DNA from: a gamma proteobacterium symbiont of Ctena orbiculata
Lineage (GTDB): Bacteria > Pseudomonadota > Gammaproteobacteria > Chromatiales > Chromatiaceae
Reading direction: 5' to 3'
DNA length: 64,000 nt
NCBI GenBank assembly: GCA_003094555.1
Contig: NATW01000118.1
Span: 1 to 64,000, forward strand
Part shown: piece by piece, positions 17,137 to 26,722 of the stretch
Numbering within the stretch: position 1 is the stretch's first letter
Layout: every line of letters begins with the position of its first letter
Program-made: the position numbers and the translations under genes
The notes under the pieces: generated by a model
The model's database searches: none
Told to the model about the DNA's origin: nothing
What the model saw: only the letters and a program-made list of their open reading frames with translations

Positions 17137-18188
17137 GCGGCGCCATCCTTGGCCAGGCTGGCAACGGCTACAGCCGGGGCACACTCGGCCACCTTTGACT
17201 CGATCCGTTGGGCACAGCTGAATAGCTCTTCAAAACCGATATAGGGCCGCTTCAGTCGGCGGCAAATGCGCTCCACCAGGAATCGTCCCACACCAGCGCC
17301 CACCAGGGGTGCCGTGGCTGACAGACCAGGCCTTGAAAGAATCCGTTCACAGGCATCCGCCAGGGACCGCAGTTGTTGTTCTGCCATATACTGGGATACC
17401 TTGCGCCACCCATCCATATCTGTCGCATCGGCATCCAAACCGAGCATACGCGCCAATCTCCTGGCACTACCGGCAACACTCTTTTCACCATTGTCGGCAC
17501 TGGGTAGCAGATCGGCGGTTTCGGGCAGATCACCGTTCAATCGATACATATCCGCACTGGTTGCAAAATGCTCAGCCATTAAATAAACCCACTCTCCTGC
17601 AAATGGGACCTTGTCAGTAATCGCCATCAAAGGTGTTCGTGCCACACCCGTATAGATCAGGGCCTGACTGACCAGCCGTTGATGATCGCTATAATCGCAT
17701 GTCAGCACCTGCTTGTCAGCGAATGGTATCAGGTCGGTGGTGGTGCTCCCCACATCGAGCAACAAACCTTCCGGCAAGCGGTTGGCGACCCAGGATGCAG
17801 TGGCAAGCCAATTGGCTGAAGCCACCTGTTGAGCCTGCTTGATTGCAGTCTCAGGTTTCAGAAATCCAGCCGATCCGGCATAGATCCTCAGCTTTGAACC
17901 TGAAAAACGCTGATCCATGGTATCGATCAACGCCTTAACACCGCTATTACGATCCGGAAACAGATCCACCAGTTCACCAGTCATGGTAACAGCATGTATG
18001 AGATCGCTATCCCTACCGATTTTCTCCACTACCGATTGAATGCCCGAATCAAGATGTTCGAGTCCCTGCCATAATGGACAGGCGATCTGTTGTACGGATT
18101 CCACACAGCCACTGTTGCCAATCAAGGCCGCCTTGGTGTGGGCACCCCCCAGATCCCAACCCAGGACTGCGTCATGCTGCACCGGCAT
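17133..18188 (-). CDS. mfnF: MfnF-type H4MPT-linked C1-transfer protein (hydantoinase/ASKHA fold)
   Basis: About 351 aa. The N-terminal ATPase-like motif VLGWDLGGAHTKAALIG and the LLLDVGSTTTDLIPF segment identify the hydantoinase-like family that couples tyramine (or its glutamyl form) to the aminomethylfuran diphosphate in methanofuran synthesis. I prefer ATG 18188, though GGAG is unusually close to it; starts at 18203 or 18218 are possible. It overlaps mfnD upstream and pabB downstream. Confidence 0.87.
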   Translation of the reverse strand: MPVQHDAVLGWDLGGAHTKAALIGNSGCVESVQQIACPLWQGLEHLDSGIQSVVEKIGRDSDLIHAVTMTGELVDLFPDRNSGVKALIDTMDQRFSGSKLRIYAGSAGFLKPETAIKQAQQVASANWLATASWVANRLPEGLLLDVGSTTTDLIPFADKQVLTCDYSDHQRLVSQALIYTGVARTPLMAITDKVPFAGEWVYLMAEHFATSADMYRLNGDLPETADLLPSADNGEKSVAGSARRLARMLGLDADATDMDGWRKVSQYMAEQQLRSLADACERILSRPGLSATAPLVGAGVGRFLVERICRRLKRPYIGFEELFSCAQRIESKVAECAPAVAVASLAKDGAA

Positions 18189-19176
18189 ACTCCAGGTTAA
18201 CATCGACAACTGATGCATTCAGAATCTGGTCCGGCAACGGAAGTTTATTGCTCAATAGATCCAACACCATGCCAGCCGGGTTGACCCCGGTAGACTCTCT
18301 TAGCCCCACATAGGAGGTTGTGATCCTTGGATTGACCTCCAACACCTTCAATTCTTTCTCCGTTTCGATGACATCCACGCCAATGATACCCCACAGCTCG
18401 GGTAGTGCGGCGACTACTTTGCGACCGAGTCGGTGGTAACGAGCCCGCTGTTTCATATGACCGTTCACTACACAACCCAGCAACACGAATCTGTTGTCGG
18501 TGACTGCAATGCGCTGGTGATTAACACTCAATATAAAGGCTTCGCCTTTACAGGCCAATATATTGAGACTGGTTGGTGTGCCGTGAACGAAGGGTTGAAT
18601 CACATACTCGCTACCCGCAGGCAAAGACTCGCATTGCCGAGAAAGGTCATCCATGTCCCGGCATATCCTGATACCGTGGCAGCCAACTCCGTCATCCGGT
18701 TTCAATACCCAACTGCCTGAGTGATCGGGCACAACCTCATCAAACCTGTAGGTCGGTACCACGGGGATACCCATATCCATCAGGCAGCTAGAGGTCATAA
18801 TCTTACTCGACGTGGTCTGGACAGCCTGTGGCGGACTGTTTAACAGAAGCTTTCCATGACTGATGATCGTCTCGCTGATGTGTTTCAGTACATTTGAGAA
18901 TTCCGGTGCGATGGGCCATACTGCATCGGCGGATTCAATACACTCCTGCCATGCCAGGGGAAAATCTTCGAGATCGTGCAGCATGTGGAACTCAATCGGC
19001 AGGTCTGGCTTAAGCAAGCGGGCATCACGGGTTGTGTGGACTTCGATACCGTCGATTTCTGACAGATCGGCAACCAATGCCTTGAGCATGATATCTCCCT
19101 CTTCTGCAAGAGATGGCGGCAAGGGGCTATTCAGCATCCCTCCTCCCGTAATATACTCAAACACGAAGATTCGCAT
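18172..19176 (-). CDS. mfnD: Tyramine/tyrosine-glutamate ligase (MfnD-like ATP-grasp)
   Basis: 334 aa. It begins MRIFVFEYITGGGM, characteristic of this ATP-grasp group, with SSKIMTSSCLMDMGIPVVPTY and WVLKPDDGVGCHGIRI forming the ATP site and LKVLEVNPRITTSYVGLRES the metal-binding end. In methanofuran synthesis this enzyme adds glutamate to tyramine; bacterial methylofuran may use tyrosine. It heads the mfnD-F-pabB-mfnE operon and starts only 18 bp from the divergent HisA-like gene. Confidence 0.87.
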   Translation of the reverse strand: MRIFVFEYITGGGMLNSPLPPSLAEEGDIMLKALVADLSEIDGIEVHTTRDARLLKPDLPIEFHMLHDLEDFPLAWQECIESADAVWPIAPEFSNVLKHISETIISHGKLLLNSPPQAVQTTSSKIMTSSCLMDMGIPVVPTYRFDEVVPDHSGSWVLKPDDGVGCHGIRICRDMDDLSRQCESLPAGSEYVIQPFVHGTPTSLNILACKGEAFILSVNHQRIAVTDNRFVLLGCVVNGHMKQRARYHRLGRKVVAALPELWGIIGVDVIETEKELKVLEVNPRITTSYVGLRESTGVNPAGMVLDLLSNKLPLPDQILNASVVDVNLEYAGAA

Positions 19177-19194
19177 GGTTATTTATCCGCACTG

Positions 19195-19884
19195 ATGAAA
19201 CTGATACCCGTCATAGACTTGATGCAGGCCCGTGTCGTTATCGCGAACAGGGGTAAACGAGATACTTACGCCCCATCCGATACTCCCTTGTGCCACTCCA
19301 GCAAACCACAGGAGGTATTGTCGTCACTGTTAGATCTCTACCCATTCGATACCCTCTATATTGCTGACCTCGATGCCATCTGCGGAAGCGGCTCGAATCT
19401 CGAATTGATTTACACGCTCCACCTCGATCATCCCGATATAAATCTATGGGTGGACAACGGCCTTACCGACCTGGGTCGGTTGTGCAGCTTTGCCCGCCCC
19501 GTGATAGGCACTGAATCCATTGTCAGTTGCGAAGAACTTGCTCATCTAATTGCCTCGCTGCCCTCTCCCATACTGTCACTTGACTATCATGACGAAGACT
19601 TCAAGGGCCCCGCTGATCTCGAGCAGCATATTGAATGCTGGCCCGAAGATGTAATCGTCATGTCACTGTCCCGGGTCGGCACTTCCAGCGGCCCAGACAT
19701 GGCTCGCTTACAACAACTGCTTAAGCTGCAACCGAGACTCCGTCTCTACGCCGCCGGTGGCGTTCGAAACCCACATGATCTGGAGCAACTTCGCTCTATC
19801 GGCACCTCAGGTGCCCTGTTGTCCACTGCCCTGCATCAGGGTGTGATTGTTCACAAGGACATAGATCACATCATCGATGCATAG
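19195..19884 (+). CDS. HisA/HisF-like TIM-barrel protein of the H4MPT cluster
   Basis: 229 aa. It starts MKLIPVIDLMQARVVIANRG like a HisA isomerase and has LYIADLDAICG, YAAGGVRNPHDLEQL and GTSGALLSTAL corresponding to the phosphate-binding strands. It lies among methanofuran genes rather than his genes and lacks the usual HisA surroundings. Archaeal-like HisA paralogues recur in methylotroph H4MPT gene sets with unknown function. It is the only plus-strand gene in this stretch, divergent from mfnD with just 18 bp between starts, so one of the two promoters must lie inside a coding region. Confidence 0.75.
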   Translation: MKLIPVIDLMQARVVIANRGKRDTYAPSDTPLCHSSKPQEVLSSLLDLYPFDTLYIADLDAICGSGSNLELIYTLHLDHPDINLWVDNGLTDLGRLCSFARPVIGTESIVSCEELAHLIASLPSPILSLDYHDEDFKGPADLEQHIECWPEDVIVMSLSRVGTSSGPDMARLQQLLKLQPRLRLYAAGGVRNPHDLEQLRSIGTSGALLSTALHQGVIVHKDIDHIIDA

Positions 19885-19898
19885 CGTATTTGATACGG

Positions 19899-21134
19899 CT
19901 ATCGCTTCGATTTTGCGATAATTTCCAAGGTGGGTGGCTTAACTCTGATCAGATCACGCAGCTGTGACTCGCCCAAGCTACTGTCAACAAAGTGGGTCAA
20001 CAGGCTGTCGCTGCCCGATTGTTGGAATGCCTCCAGATCAGGACCACTGTAGTTACACCAGGACTGGGTGGTTTCGTACAACTGCAATTCAACCAGCCCT
20101 GGAAGATATTCAATCAACTGCTCCCAGATGAATACACACAACATCTCGGTGCTCGACCGCCAGGCCAACTCGGAACTGGCATAGTTCAGGTTATGATGGT
20201 CGAACCTGTCAATCACACGCTTGGTCGCGACCCGCTTCAGATAGCCGTAATCCACCACACAACCGGTGACCGGATCGACACGATCCCTGACCTTCACATG
20301 CAGCATATATCTGCCACCATGCAGGTTGGAACACTTGGCTGGATGATCGGTGATAAAGTGTGCGGCATCAAATACCAGCTCTTTCGCCACCGTCACCTCC
20401 GGGGTTTTCTGCTCGAACCGCTCCAATGCACCGGGAATCGCCATCAGCTCTCCCCTGAGCAAGTCTAATAGATGTTCAGTATCGGAACGGGTCAAGGTTC
20501 GCAGCAAAAGCCCTTCCGAGTGGTCTGCTGCATCGAGCTCTCTGAATTCAACGCCACGACGGGAAGCCTCGGCTATCACCGTTTCACCAGCCGCCCGCTC
20601 CGGGAATTGTAGAAACAGATAGCCGGCCTGCAGTTCGCCGATATGGGCCACAAGTACAGCCAGACTCAATAGAAAATCTGGAGGGGGGACCGGAGACAGA
20701 TGCGCCTCAGCACTCTGTGCCAGGTAAGTTGTGGGTATCTTCAGACGATTGGTCGCCACCACCCGATGGCTGGCGTCCGCATAGCTGTACTCCTGTCGAA
20801 ACATGAATCCATACTGACTCAGCCATTGTAGATTCCATAGCAATAGATCGAGCCGTCTGATCTCCCCAGGCAGAAGGGTAAATGCGCCATCTCTTTGCAG
20901 CAGCCCTCCCCACTTCAGACCCCTGAATATGGCACGTGCCTGTTCTGATGGATAGGACTTGGGTTGTGGATAGTCGTCTACGGTATCAGGCTGATTCACC
21001 TGATCACGATCGACCAGAAGATCCAGCGGCAGGTGGTGCCGTATGGAGTACTCCTGGAGTGTCAATGAACAACAGTGAAGTAAATGGTCGTTGTCCAGGC
21101 TGGCAACTTCACTGCCACATTCAAGACATTGCAT
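19899..21134 (-). CDS. Fusion of a Ros/MucR-like Cys-rich N-terminus and a divergent PTPS/QueD domain
   Basis: 411 aa. Residues 1-45 (CLECGSEVASLDNDHLLHCC, then YSIRHHLP) resemble the zinc-binding segment of MucR/Ros-like proteins. Residues about 50-235 are unassigned. Residues about 248-370 are a 6-pyruvoyl-tetrahydropterin-synthase-like domain: FDAAHF with His259, Cys268 and His272, but LHGGRY has Gly274 where the third zinc His is normally found. VVDYGYLK and DHHNLNY follow as expected. It ends facing the HisA-like gene. It may be a pterin enzyme with altered metal binding or a pterin-sensing protein. Confidence 0.7.
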   Translation of the reverse strand: MQCLECGSEVASLDNDHLLHCCSLTLQEYSIRHHLPLDLLVDRDQVNQPDTVDDYPQPKSYPSEQARAIFRGLKWGGLLQRDGAFTLLPGEIRRLDLLLWNLQWLSQYGFMFRQEYSYADASHRVVATNRLKIPTTYLAQSAEAHLSPVPPPDFLLSLAVLVAHIGELQAGYLFLQFPERAAGETVIAEASRRGVEFRELDAADHSEGLLLRTLTRSDTEHLLDLLRGELMAIPGALERFEQKTPEVTVAKELVFDAAHFITDHPAKCSNLHGGRYMLHVKVRDRVDPVTGCVVDYGYLKRVATKRVIDRFDHHNLNYASSELAWRSSTEMLCVFIWEQLIEYLPGLVELQLYETTQSWCNYSGPDLEAFQQSGSDSLLTHFVDSSLGESQLRDLIRVKPPTLEIIAKSKR

Positions 21135-21235
21135 AATCAGCCTCCACTATCGATTAAAAAAACTCACTCACGAAAATAAAAAAACAATTATTGTTATTGT
21201 TTGCCCGTCATACACACCTTTCCAGCCACCACCTG

Positions 21236-21254
21236 TTAGTGTTAACAGGCCCTA
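21236..21254 (-). repeat. Solo copy of TAGGGCCTGTTAACACTAA
   Basis: On the minus strand, identical over 19 bp to the terminal sequence of the 206-bp element at 52979-53184. It sits between fae and the PTPS fusion gene. Confidence 0.65.
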
Positions 21255-21304
21255 CGAGCGAGCCGTCGACACTTCCCTGTGGTGACGGCATCATCATGTA
21301 AACC

Positions 21305-21817
21305 TTAGTCGTGTGCGGCAAAGGGATGCGATGCCGAACCCTTCTGTGCAACAACCGCACTGGCCTTTGGTTCGCCGGCAACTGCACGTTTGATCGACTC
21401 CTTGGTCGCCTGGTAGTTGTAGTCCTGGATCTTGGTGTCGTCTTCGGCTTCCCAGTGGATGAATACACCGACACAGACGAATACATCGTCGGCCTCATCG
21501 GCAGGGATGGTGCCGTCTTCGACACAATCGGCAACCGCCATGGCGACACCACGCTGAGCCGGACCAAACATCTGTACCGCCTGCTTGGCGCCTTTGATGG
21601 TCACTTTATTGAACATCATGGTGCTGGGTTTGCAGGCCAGATTCGGCGCAACAACAGCAAGCAATGCGGTAAACCCGTCCTTATTGTTGACCAGGCCGTT
21701 AGCGAAAGCTGTTTCAGCAGCGGAACCCCTTGGACCGATCAGGAGATCGATATGTGCAACTTCGTTGCCGTCTCCGACCAGCGATTCTCCGACCATCGTT
21801 CTATTGATAACTGGCAT
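21305..21817 (-). CDS. fae: Formaldehyde-activating enzyme (Fae)
   Basis: 170 aa. Condenses formaldehyde with H4MPT to methylene-H4MPT in the cytoplasm. The sequence is a close match: [15 protein letters not shown] with catalytic His22, [23 protein letters not shown], and [17 protein letters not shown]. An AAGGAGA ribosome-binding site sits at good spacing, suggesting strong translation. It is the last gene of the mptG-mtdB-ATP-grasp-mch-rimK-citG-fae operon, 29 bp after the CitG-like gene. Confidence 0.97.
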   Translation of the reverse strand: MPVINRTMVGESLVGDGNEVAHIDLLIGPRGSAAETAFANGLVNNKDGFTALLAVVAPNLACKPSTMMFNKVTIKGAKQAVQMFGPAQRGVAMAVADCVEDGTIPADEADDVFVCVGVFIHWEAEDDTKIQDYNYQATKESIKRAVAGEPKASAVVAQKGSASHPFAAHD

Positions 21818-21846
21818 TTCAGTTTCTCCTTACTTGTTATTGAGAG

Positions 21847-22794
21847 TTAACTTCGTATCCCCACCTCTTCCGGGCGGGAATCGCGGACACGGGTAAATCC
21901 CGTATTTTTCTCAAACGCAGGAAGCATCGTTTCCAGGTGCGAGATGAATAGAGTGGCGACCGTCAAGTCCGCCGATGTACCTGGATTGATGCCTTCGCGT
22001 TTGAATTCGTTGTCTGCCTGTAGCAGACGTAATTGATAATGTTCCGGTGTCTCGACTTGCGACAATCCTTTAAGCAACCCAGCCGCATGCAGACTGATTG
22101 CGACTGCCTTGTAGAGACCACTCTTGCGCCGTATATGGGTATCGGGAAAGTGTGCCAGCAGACTGAGATAGAGACCTGTGATCGCCCACTCCTTGCTTTG
22201 CCAACGCGCTTCGTAACTGCGTAGTTTCGGTAGCGCAAATTCGAAAAGGTCTGTAAAACCCGTAGCGTATTGGCAGGCGATCTGATCTCGTTCAGCCGCA
22301 TGCTCCATCACTTCGAGCAAATCAGCGCTGGGGGCCTGAGTGACATCATGCTTATCGGATTGGCCAAGCCCGCCTGGGGCAGCCAGCCGAATTGCACGAA
22401 ACAGCCAGTCAAGCTCTTTTGCATCAACCTGTAACAAGGCAGCGTTGATATTTTCGCGCAGAGTGGCGGCTTGTTGTCCCGGGTAGTAAATAGCCTGGAT
22501 CACAGGGGCGCAGAGCATCAGAATACCTAAATTGGTATTGCAGCCTACAGCCTCGTGAGTGGCCGCCACGGCTGTGTAGATCCGTTCACCCAGTCCCAAT
22601 CCAGGTTCGGTAAGAGGCGCCGCACTGACGTTGGCACTGGTAATGAAATCCTCCAATGTCATGCTATGACCATCTGAAAAACGATGCACATTTCCCGGTT
22701 TGAGTGCATCCAATTCACTCAGGCATGCCTGACGATAAGCAGTGGATATCTGACTTCTGAGATCACTCTGGATTAATGGTAATCCAGTCATCAA
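21847..22794 (-). CDS. CitG/MdcB-like triphosphoribosyl-dephospho-CoA synthase family protein
   Basis: 315 aa. Family features are ACLSELDALKPGNVHRF (substrate loop), NLGILMLCAPV, and GLGQSDKHDVTQAP. CitG-like proteins transfer a phosphoribosyl-containing group. In H4MPT clusters this homologue is thought to act in adding a ribosyl-phosphate group, but its reaction there is not proven. The ATG overlaps the RimK-like stop by 4 bp, so they are coupled. Confidence 0.82.
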   Translation of the reverse strand: MMTGLPLIQSDLRSQISTAYRQACLSELDALKPGNVHRFSDGHSMTLEDFITSANVSAAPLTEPGLGLGERIYTAVAATHEAVGCNTNLGILMLCAPVIQAIYYPGQQAATLRENINAALLQVDAKELDWLFRAIRLAAPGGLGQSDKHDVTQAPSADLLEVMEHAAERDQIACQYATGFTDLFEFALPKLRSYEARWQSKEWAITGLYLSLLAHFPDTHIRRKSGLYKAVAISLHAAGLLKGLSQVETPEHYQLRLLQADNEFKREGINPGTSADLTVATLFISHLETMLPAFEKNTGFTRVRDSRPEEVGIRS

Positions 22795-23699
22795 ATCACC
22801 TCCGTCAGTTTGTTGCCGCGGCAGCCAGTGAGAAAGTCATCCACCAACAAACCTGTGACATCGATCTGGCAGACCTGCTGCAACCCTTTCCATGCGGGGA
22901 TGCTGTTGACCTCAATGACAAAGGGTTGCCCCTTATGGTCACGCAAGATGTCGACACCTGCGTACCTCATATCCAAGGTGTTCGCAGCGGCTTCTGCCAG
23001 TTCTCTCAACTCCTGATCGAGCACCGCCGGGTGGCACTGGGCGCCTTGCGCCACATTACTGATCCAGCCCTTCCCTCTGCGCAACATTGCCGCGACCGCC
23101 TCTCCGTTGATGACGAAAACCCGCCAATCATGGGCATCCTCATTTCCGGTATGTATGAACTGCTGCAGATAATAGACGCCGTTATATATTTCCCGCTCTG
23201 GTAGTTGGGCGGCATTGCGGATGCGCGCCAAACCGTTGCCCTGGGAACCGAACAGGGGCTTTAAGACCAATTCATTACCAACCTTGAACACCCGCTTCAT
23301 GATGCTCGCCAGTTCGTGTTCCTGACTGACCACCCATGTGGGAGGGGTTGGAATTCCAGCCGTGTGGAGTAAAAAACTGGTCATTCCTTTGTCAACGCTG
23401 CGCTCGATGGCATGGCCGTCGTTATAGACACAGATACCGAGATGCTTTAGTGCATGCAGAATATCCAGATAGAGTACGACCTGTTCCAGGGAACCACCGG
23501 GAACACCACGCACGAACACACCGTCCGGCAGGGTTTTGAAACCCGGTATCGTCAAGCCTCCACCTGCACCACTGATATCGAATCCGCACTCTTGCAGAGA
23601 GACAAACTCGCAGCTGCAGCCATGCAGCTCAAATGCCTCGCGCAGACGTGCGCCATGCCAGCCGGGATCATCGGTGAGGATGGCGATGCGTCTGCTCAT
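22791..23699 (-). CDS. RimK-like ATP-grasp ligase (candidate H4MPT glutamate ligase, MptN-like)
   Basis: 302 aa. N-terminal [22 protein letters not shown]-grasp loop [17 protein letters not shown] and C-terminal ADILR-type strand ending [15 protein letters not shown], as in RimK/MptN. Archaeal MptN adds alpha-glutamate to H4MPT, and the place between mch and the CitG-like gene fits a cofactor role. A polyglutamate ligase for methylofuran is an alternative. Overlaps mch by 4 bp (ATGA). Confidence 0.8.
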   Translation of the reverse strand: MSRRIAILTDDPGWHGARLREAFELHGCSCEFVSLQECGFDISGAGGGLTIPGFKTLPDGVFVRGVPGGSLEQVVLYLDILHALKHLGICVYNDGHAIERSVDKGMTSFLLHTAGIPTPPTWVVSQEHELASIMKRVFKVGNELVLKPLFGSQGNGLARIRNAAQLPEREIYNGVYYLQQFIHTGNEDAHDWRVFVINGEAVAAMLRRGKGWISNVAQGAQCHPAVLDQELRELAEAAANTLDMRYAGVDILRDHKGQPFVIEVNSIPAWKGLQQVCQIDVTGLLVDDFLTGCRGNKLTEVI

Positions 23700-24670
23700 G
23701 GTTCGATACCGAAGGAGGTTGCCATCAAGCTTGTGTCCAGTGCCCCCGCTGCAAAGCTGTTACCGCTGTCGAGTGCACTGACCATGACCCGTGCCGGACT
23801 GAACAGCATGGGATCGATCTTGAAGAAATCGTATTCGTAGGCCTTGAAAACCTCACCGAAGGGACGGCCATAGTCCCGGGAAGCACTGCTCGGAAGATCC
23901 GTGGCAAGTTTCTCGGCGGCCGCATCCTCCCCACTGACGAAGAGTTGTACCAGGCCGGCAAAGAGAATGGCGTCGTTGGTGCGTCCCATGGCGTTGAGAA
24001 AATCCGGGGCCGGCGGCGGCAATGGGGCACTGCCCATGCCATCCCGTATGGCATGCAGATCGAATCCCAGTTCATGGGCCTTGTGCATGGCCACCTCGAG
24101 TACCCGCGCAACGATCTGTACCGTGCCGGCAAGACTGCTGGTAGGGGTCAGGATCAGCGTCAACGCATCAAGGTCGACAGCGCAATCCCGCGCGATCTTC
24201 TCGCATAGGGGTAGAGGGGGAAACCGGTCCACCTCCAGCACCAGGCAGGCCTGGTCCGCTTGGTCCCGATAGTCCAGCTCTTTGAACAGGGGCTCTTTGA
24301 CCGAGAGAGCCCTGCCCGGCCCTGAGCCCAGGGCATTGAAGCCTTTTTTACCCTCCTCCTTGTGGGACAGACTCCAGCCGGCATATTGGCTGCCCAAACA
24401 GGCAAGTACAGGATCGGTGGTATGTACGTGCACCGACAGTGGCCAGCCAGCCACCGGTCCGTTACCGCTGAGGCTGACGCTGCCAAGTCCACCGAGACAG
24501 ATCTCCGCAATACGCCGTCCGGCCTCCAGAGAACCCGGGGCATTGATCCCCGCATCCACCAGTAGGCAACCGTTATCGAGACGCTCGACACCGAGACGCA
24601 GAATCCCGGCATCTTCAACCAGCGAATGCACCAGCGGCGCCGTCAGTGCATTGATGCTCGGACGACTCAT
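23696..24670 (-). CDS. mch: Methenyl-H4MPT cyclohydrolase (Mch)
   Basis: 324 aa, family length. Converts methenyl-H4MPT to formyl-H4MPT. Recognised by [55 protein letters not shown] and [16 protein letters not shown]. Sits between the RimK-like ligase and an ATP-grasp gene in the same operon, with 4-bp overlaps on both sides, which would coordinate synthesis of enzymes and cofactor. Confidence 0.96.
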   Translation of the reverse strand: MSRPSINALTAPLVHSLVEDAGILRLGVERLDNGCLLVDAGINAPGSLEAGRRIAEICLGGLGSVSLSGNGPVAGWPLSVHVHTTDPVLACLGSQYAGWSLSHKEEGKKGFNALGSGPGRALSVKEPLFKELDYRDQADQACLVLEVDRFPPLPLCEKIARDCAVDLDALTLILTPTSSLAGTVQIVARVLEVAMHKAHELGFDLHAIRDGMGSAPLPPPAPDFLNAMGRTNDAILFAGLVQLFVSGEDAAAEKLATDLPSSASRDYGRPFGEVFKAYEYDFFKIDPMLFSPARVMVSALDSGNSFAAGALDTSLMATSFGIEP

Positions 24671-25827
24671 ACCGCCACCTTGCGTGGTATAGGTTGGTAT
24701 AAAGGCGAGCCCAGGGTGTGAAGAATTTCGTCCCGATATCTCAATAATGCCGCTTTCACCTCCTCACTGGTGGCGGCCTGCGCATACAGACTGCAGATCG
24801 GTTGTCCCTGTTCGATCCGGGTACCGGCCAAGGGACGGTCCTTGGCCCATTGCGGCCAGGCCATATCAGCAGGAATCTCGATCGTTTTCGGTGCGTATAA
24901 AATCTGCTGTCCATGCAACATGGCAGAACCTATGCTCGATATCACCGGCAACTCGCCCCGGCAGGCTTGGATATGCTGCTTGATCCAGCCATCGGCCGTC
25001 AGGTGTTCATATAGTTCCAGGGTAGCGGTCGGCCTTGGATTGATGTCGATGACAAAGATTCCGGCATCGTTGTGCACGAAGTCCAGACTGTTGACGCCCC
25101 GCAATCCAAGCTCTGACACCAATTTCTCAACCACCGGTTCAACCTGGGTGAGCACATAATCCGGTACTGATGATTGAGCGATTGCACCGCTATAGAGGAA
25201 GGGTGCGGGAGCGCTGGATCCTGCCATCCCGAGCAGGTTGTATCCGATGCTACGATGCCTGTTACCATCCGCGATAAACAGCACCGACATCACCTGGCCG
25301 GGGATATGCTTCTGGTAGTAGCAGACGGAATCCGCTACCGCATGTGCAGCGGAAAAATATGCAACACCCTGACCACCGCAGCTTGCGGCACGTTTAATCA
25401 ACCAGCTTTTTCCCGCTGCGGCGTACGGTGGTCTGAAACTCACTTCCGGATAGGGTATCTGTAACCGGGACAGTAAAGAGAAAAGACGCCGGGGCCTGCG
25501 CAACATCTCCAGTACCGAAGGATCGTTACCATGTAACTGGCAGCGACTCGACAGGTGTTTCAGCAGCTGAGTTGACTCCTCCAGTCCAGCCCCATAGACC
25601 AGACCACAGGGATAATCGGGAATGATGGAAGTTAGCTCTTCAGCAAATATCTCCACATCGAGGTTGGAGAAACCTTGAGTCACTGGCCAACAGTCAGCGA
25701 CAGCCAAACTGTCCTGATCGCAAAATCTGTCAAGCAGAGTGACCTTGTAACCGCCACGGCGTGCCGACTCTGCCATCGCCCGGCCGCTGTTCGCTAAAAC
25801 CAACAGAGAGGAGGTATTAGCCGACAT
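24667..25827 (-). CDS. ATP-grasp protein of the H4MPT gene set
   Basis: 386 aa from ATG 25827, which overlaps the mtdB stop; the longer frame lies inside mtdB and is not used. An N-terminal Rossmann-like stretch ([20 protein letters not shown]) is followed by an ATP-grasp site ([17 protein letters not shown]) and a metal-binding end ([21 protein letters not shown]). Similar ATP-grasp genes are consistently linked to mtdB and mch in methylotrophs. They are presumed to ligate an amino acid onto a cofactor, but the substrate is unproven. Confidence 0.8.
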   Translation of the reverse strand: MSANTSSLLVLANSGRAMAESARRGGYKVTLLDRFCDQDSLAVADCWPVTQGFSNLDVEIFAEELTSIIPDYPCGLVYGAGLEESTQLLKHLSSRCQLHGNDPSVLEMLRRPRRLFSLLSRLQIPYPEVSFRPPYAAAGKSWLIKRAASCGGQGVAYFSAAHAVADSVCYYQKHIPGQVMSVLFIADGNRHRSIGYNLLGMAGSSAPAPFLYSGAIAQSSVPDYVLTQVEPVVEKLVSELGLRGVNSLDFVHNDAGIFVIDINPRPTATLELYEHLTADGWIKQHIQACRGELPVISSIGSAMLHGQQILYAPKTIEIPADMAWPQWAKDRPLAGTRIEQGQPICSLYAQAATSEEVKAALLRYRDEILHTLGSPLYQPIPRKVAV

Positions 25828-26719
25828 ACTCGCGTGCCACCTCAAATGCATGGTTGAAATCGAGAAATTCAGGTGAGCCGGTCTCATACATGCGCTTCAA
25901 CAGGATATGCTGGGTCTGGTATTTGACATTCCCGACCGCCAACGCACCGATACCGATCGCGCCGCTTGGGGAACCGCTTATGGGTACGCCATCATCCATC
26001 ACACCGACACCCTCGATCCCCTCCGGAGGCACTGCATTGGCATCACAGGCCACCTTCAGCTTACCCGCTTTCTGCAGATGGCTGCTGTTGAGCACCTGCA
26101 CTCCCTCCGTGGCTGCGTTGAATACCACATCCGCTTCAGCAACCAGCGCTATGACCGACGCATCGCTACTACCATCGGCACCCGACAGGGAGGAACCGTA
26201 GCGCTGGTTGCAGAGATCTACAATGGACTGTGCCTTGGCCAATGAATTGTGGCTGACGATTACCGCCTCGGCCCCTGCAGTGTCGGCCAGCATCGCCGCG
26301 GTTGAACCGACCGGCCCGGTACCGCCAAACACTACGACCTTTTTCTCCCCCAATCCTCCTTGGTTAGCCTTTTTCAGCTCCCGCTCAACACAGGCGACCA
26401 TCCCCGCTGCCGTGGTGAACGCGCCGCTGGGATCGGCGAACAGTGAGACCTCGAATGGCGGCACCATGGATTTCTTTGCCGCCTGCATCATCTCCATTGC
26501 CAGATGAGTATCGCGTCCGCCGACGAATATGCCGGTGCGTTTGACCCCCTTTGGACCACGGGAGAAGATCGCGTCCTGGACCAGGTCGCGCACCTCATCC
26601 AGGGTGACATCGTTATAGGGTGTGCAGGCGGTCCAGCCTGCATCGTAAGCCATGTTTACATCAAAGGGACTGGGATTCTTGGTTGCAGTCAACATGTGTA
26701 ATAAAAAGGGTTTTTCCAT
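25817..26719 (-). CDS. mtdB: NAD(P)-dependent methylene-H4MPT dehydrogenase (MtdB)
   Basis: 300 aa. Oxidises methylene-H4MPT to methenyl-H4MPT. Family marks are LLHMLTATKNPSPFDVNMAYDAGW, FVGGRDTHLAMEMM, and the Rossmann loop VVVFGGTGPVGSTAAMLA. SGSPSGAIGIGALAVGNVKY near the end is also typical. ATG 26719 follows the beta-RFAP synthase stop closely; a TTG one codon earlier is possible. Confidence 0.95.
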   Translation of the reverse strand: MEKPFLLHMLTATKNPSPFDVNMAYDAGWTACTPYNDVTLDEVRDLVQDAIFSRGPKGVKRTGIFVGGRDTHLAMEMMQAAKKSMVPPFEVSLFADPSGAFTTAAGMVACVERELKKANQGGLGEKKVVVFGGTGPVGSTAAMLADTAGAEAVIVSHNSLAKAQSIVDLCNQRYGSSLSGADGSSDASVIALVAEADVVFNAATEGVQVLNSSHLQKAGKLKVACDANAVPPEGIEGVGVMDDGVPISGSPSGAIGIGALAVGNVKYQTQHILLKRMYETGSPEFLDFNHAFEVAREYVG

Positions 26720-26722
26720 CAA

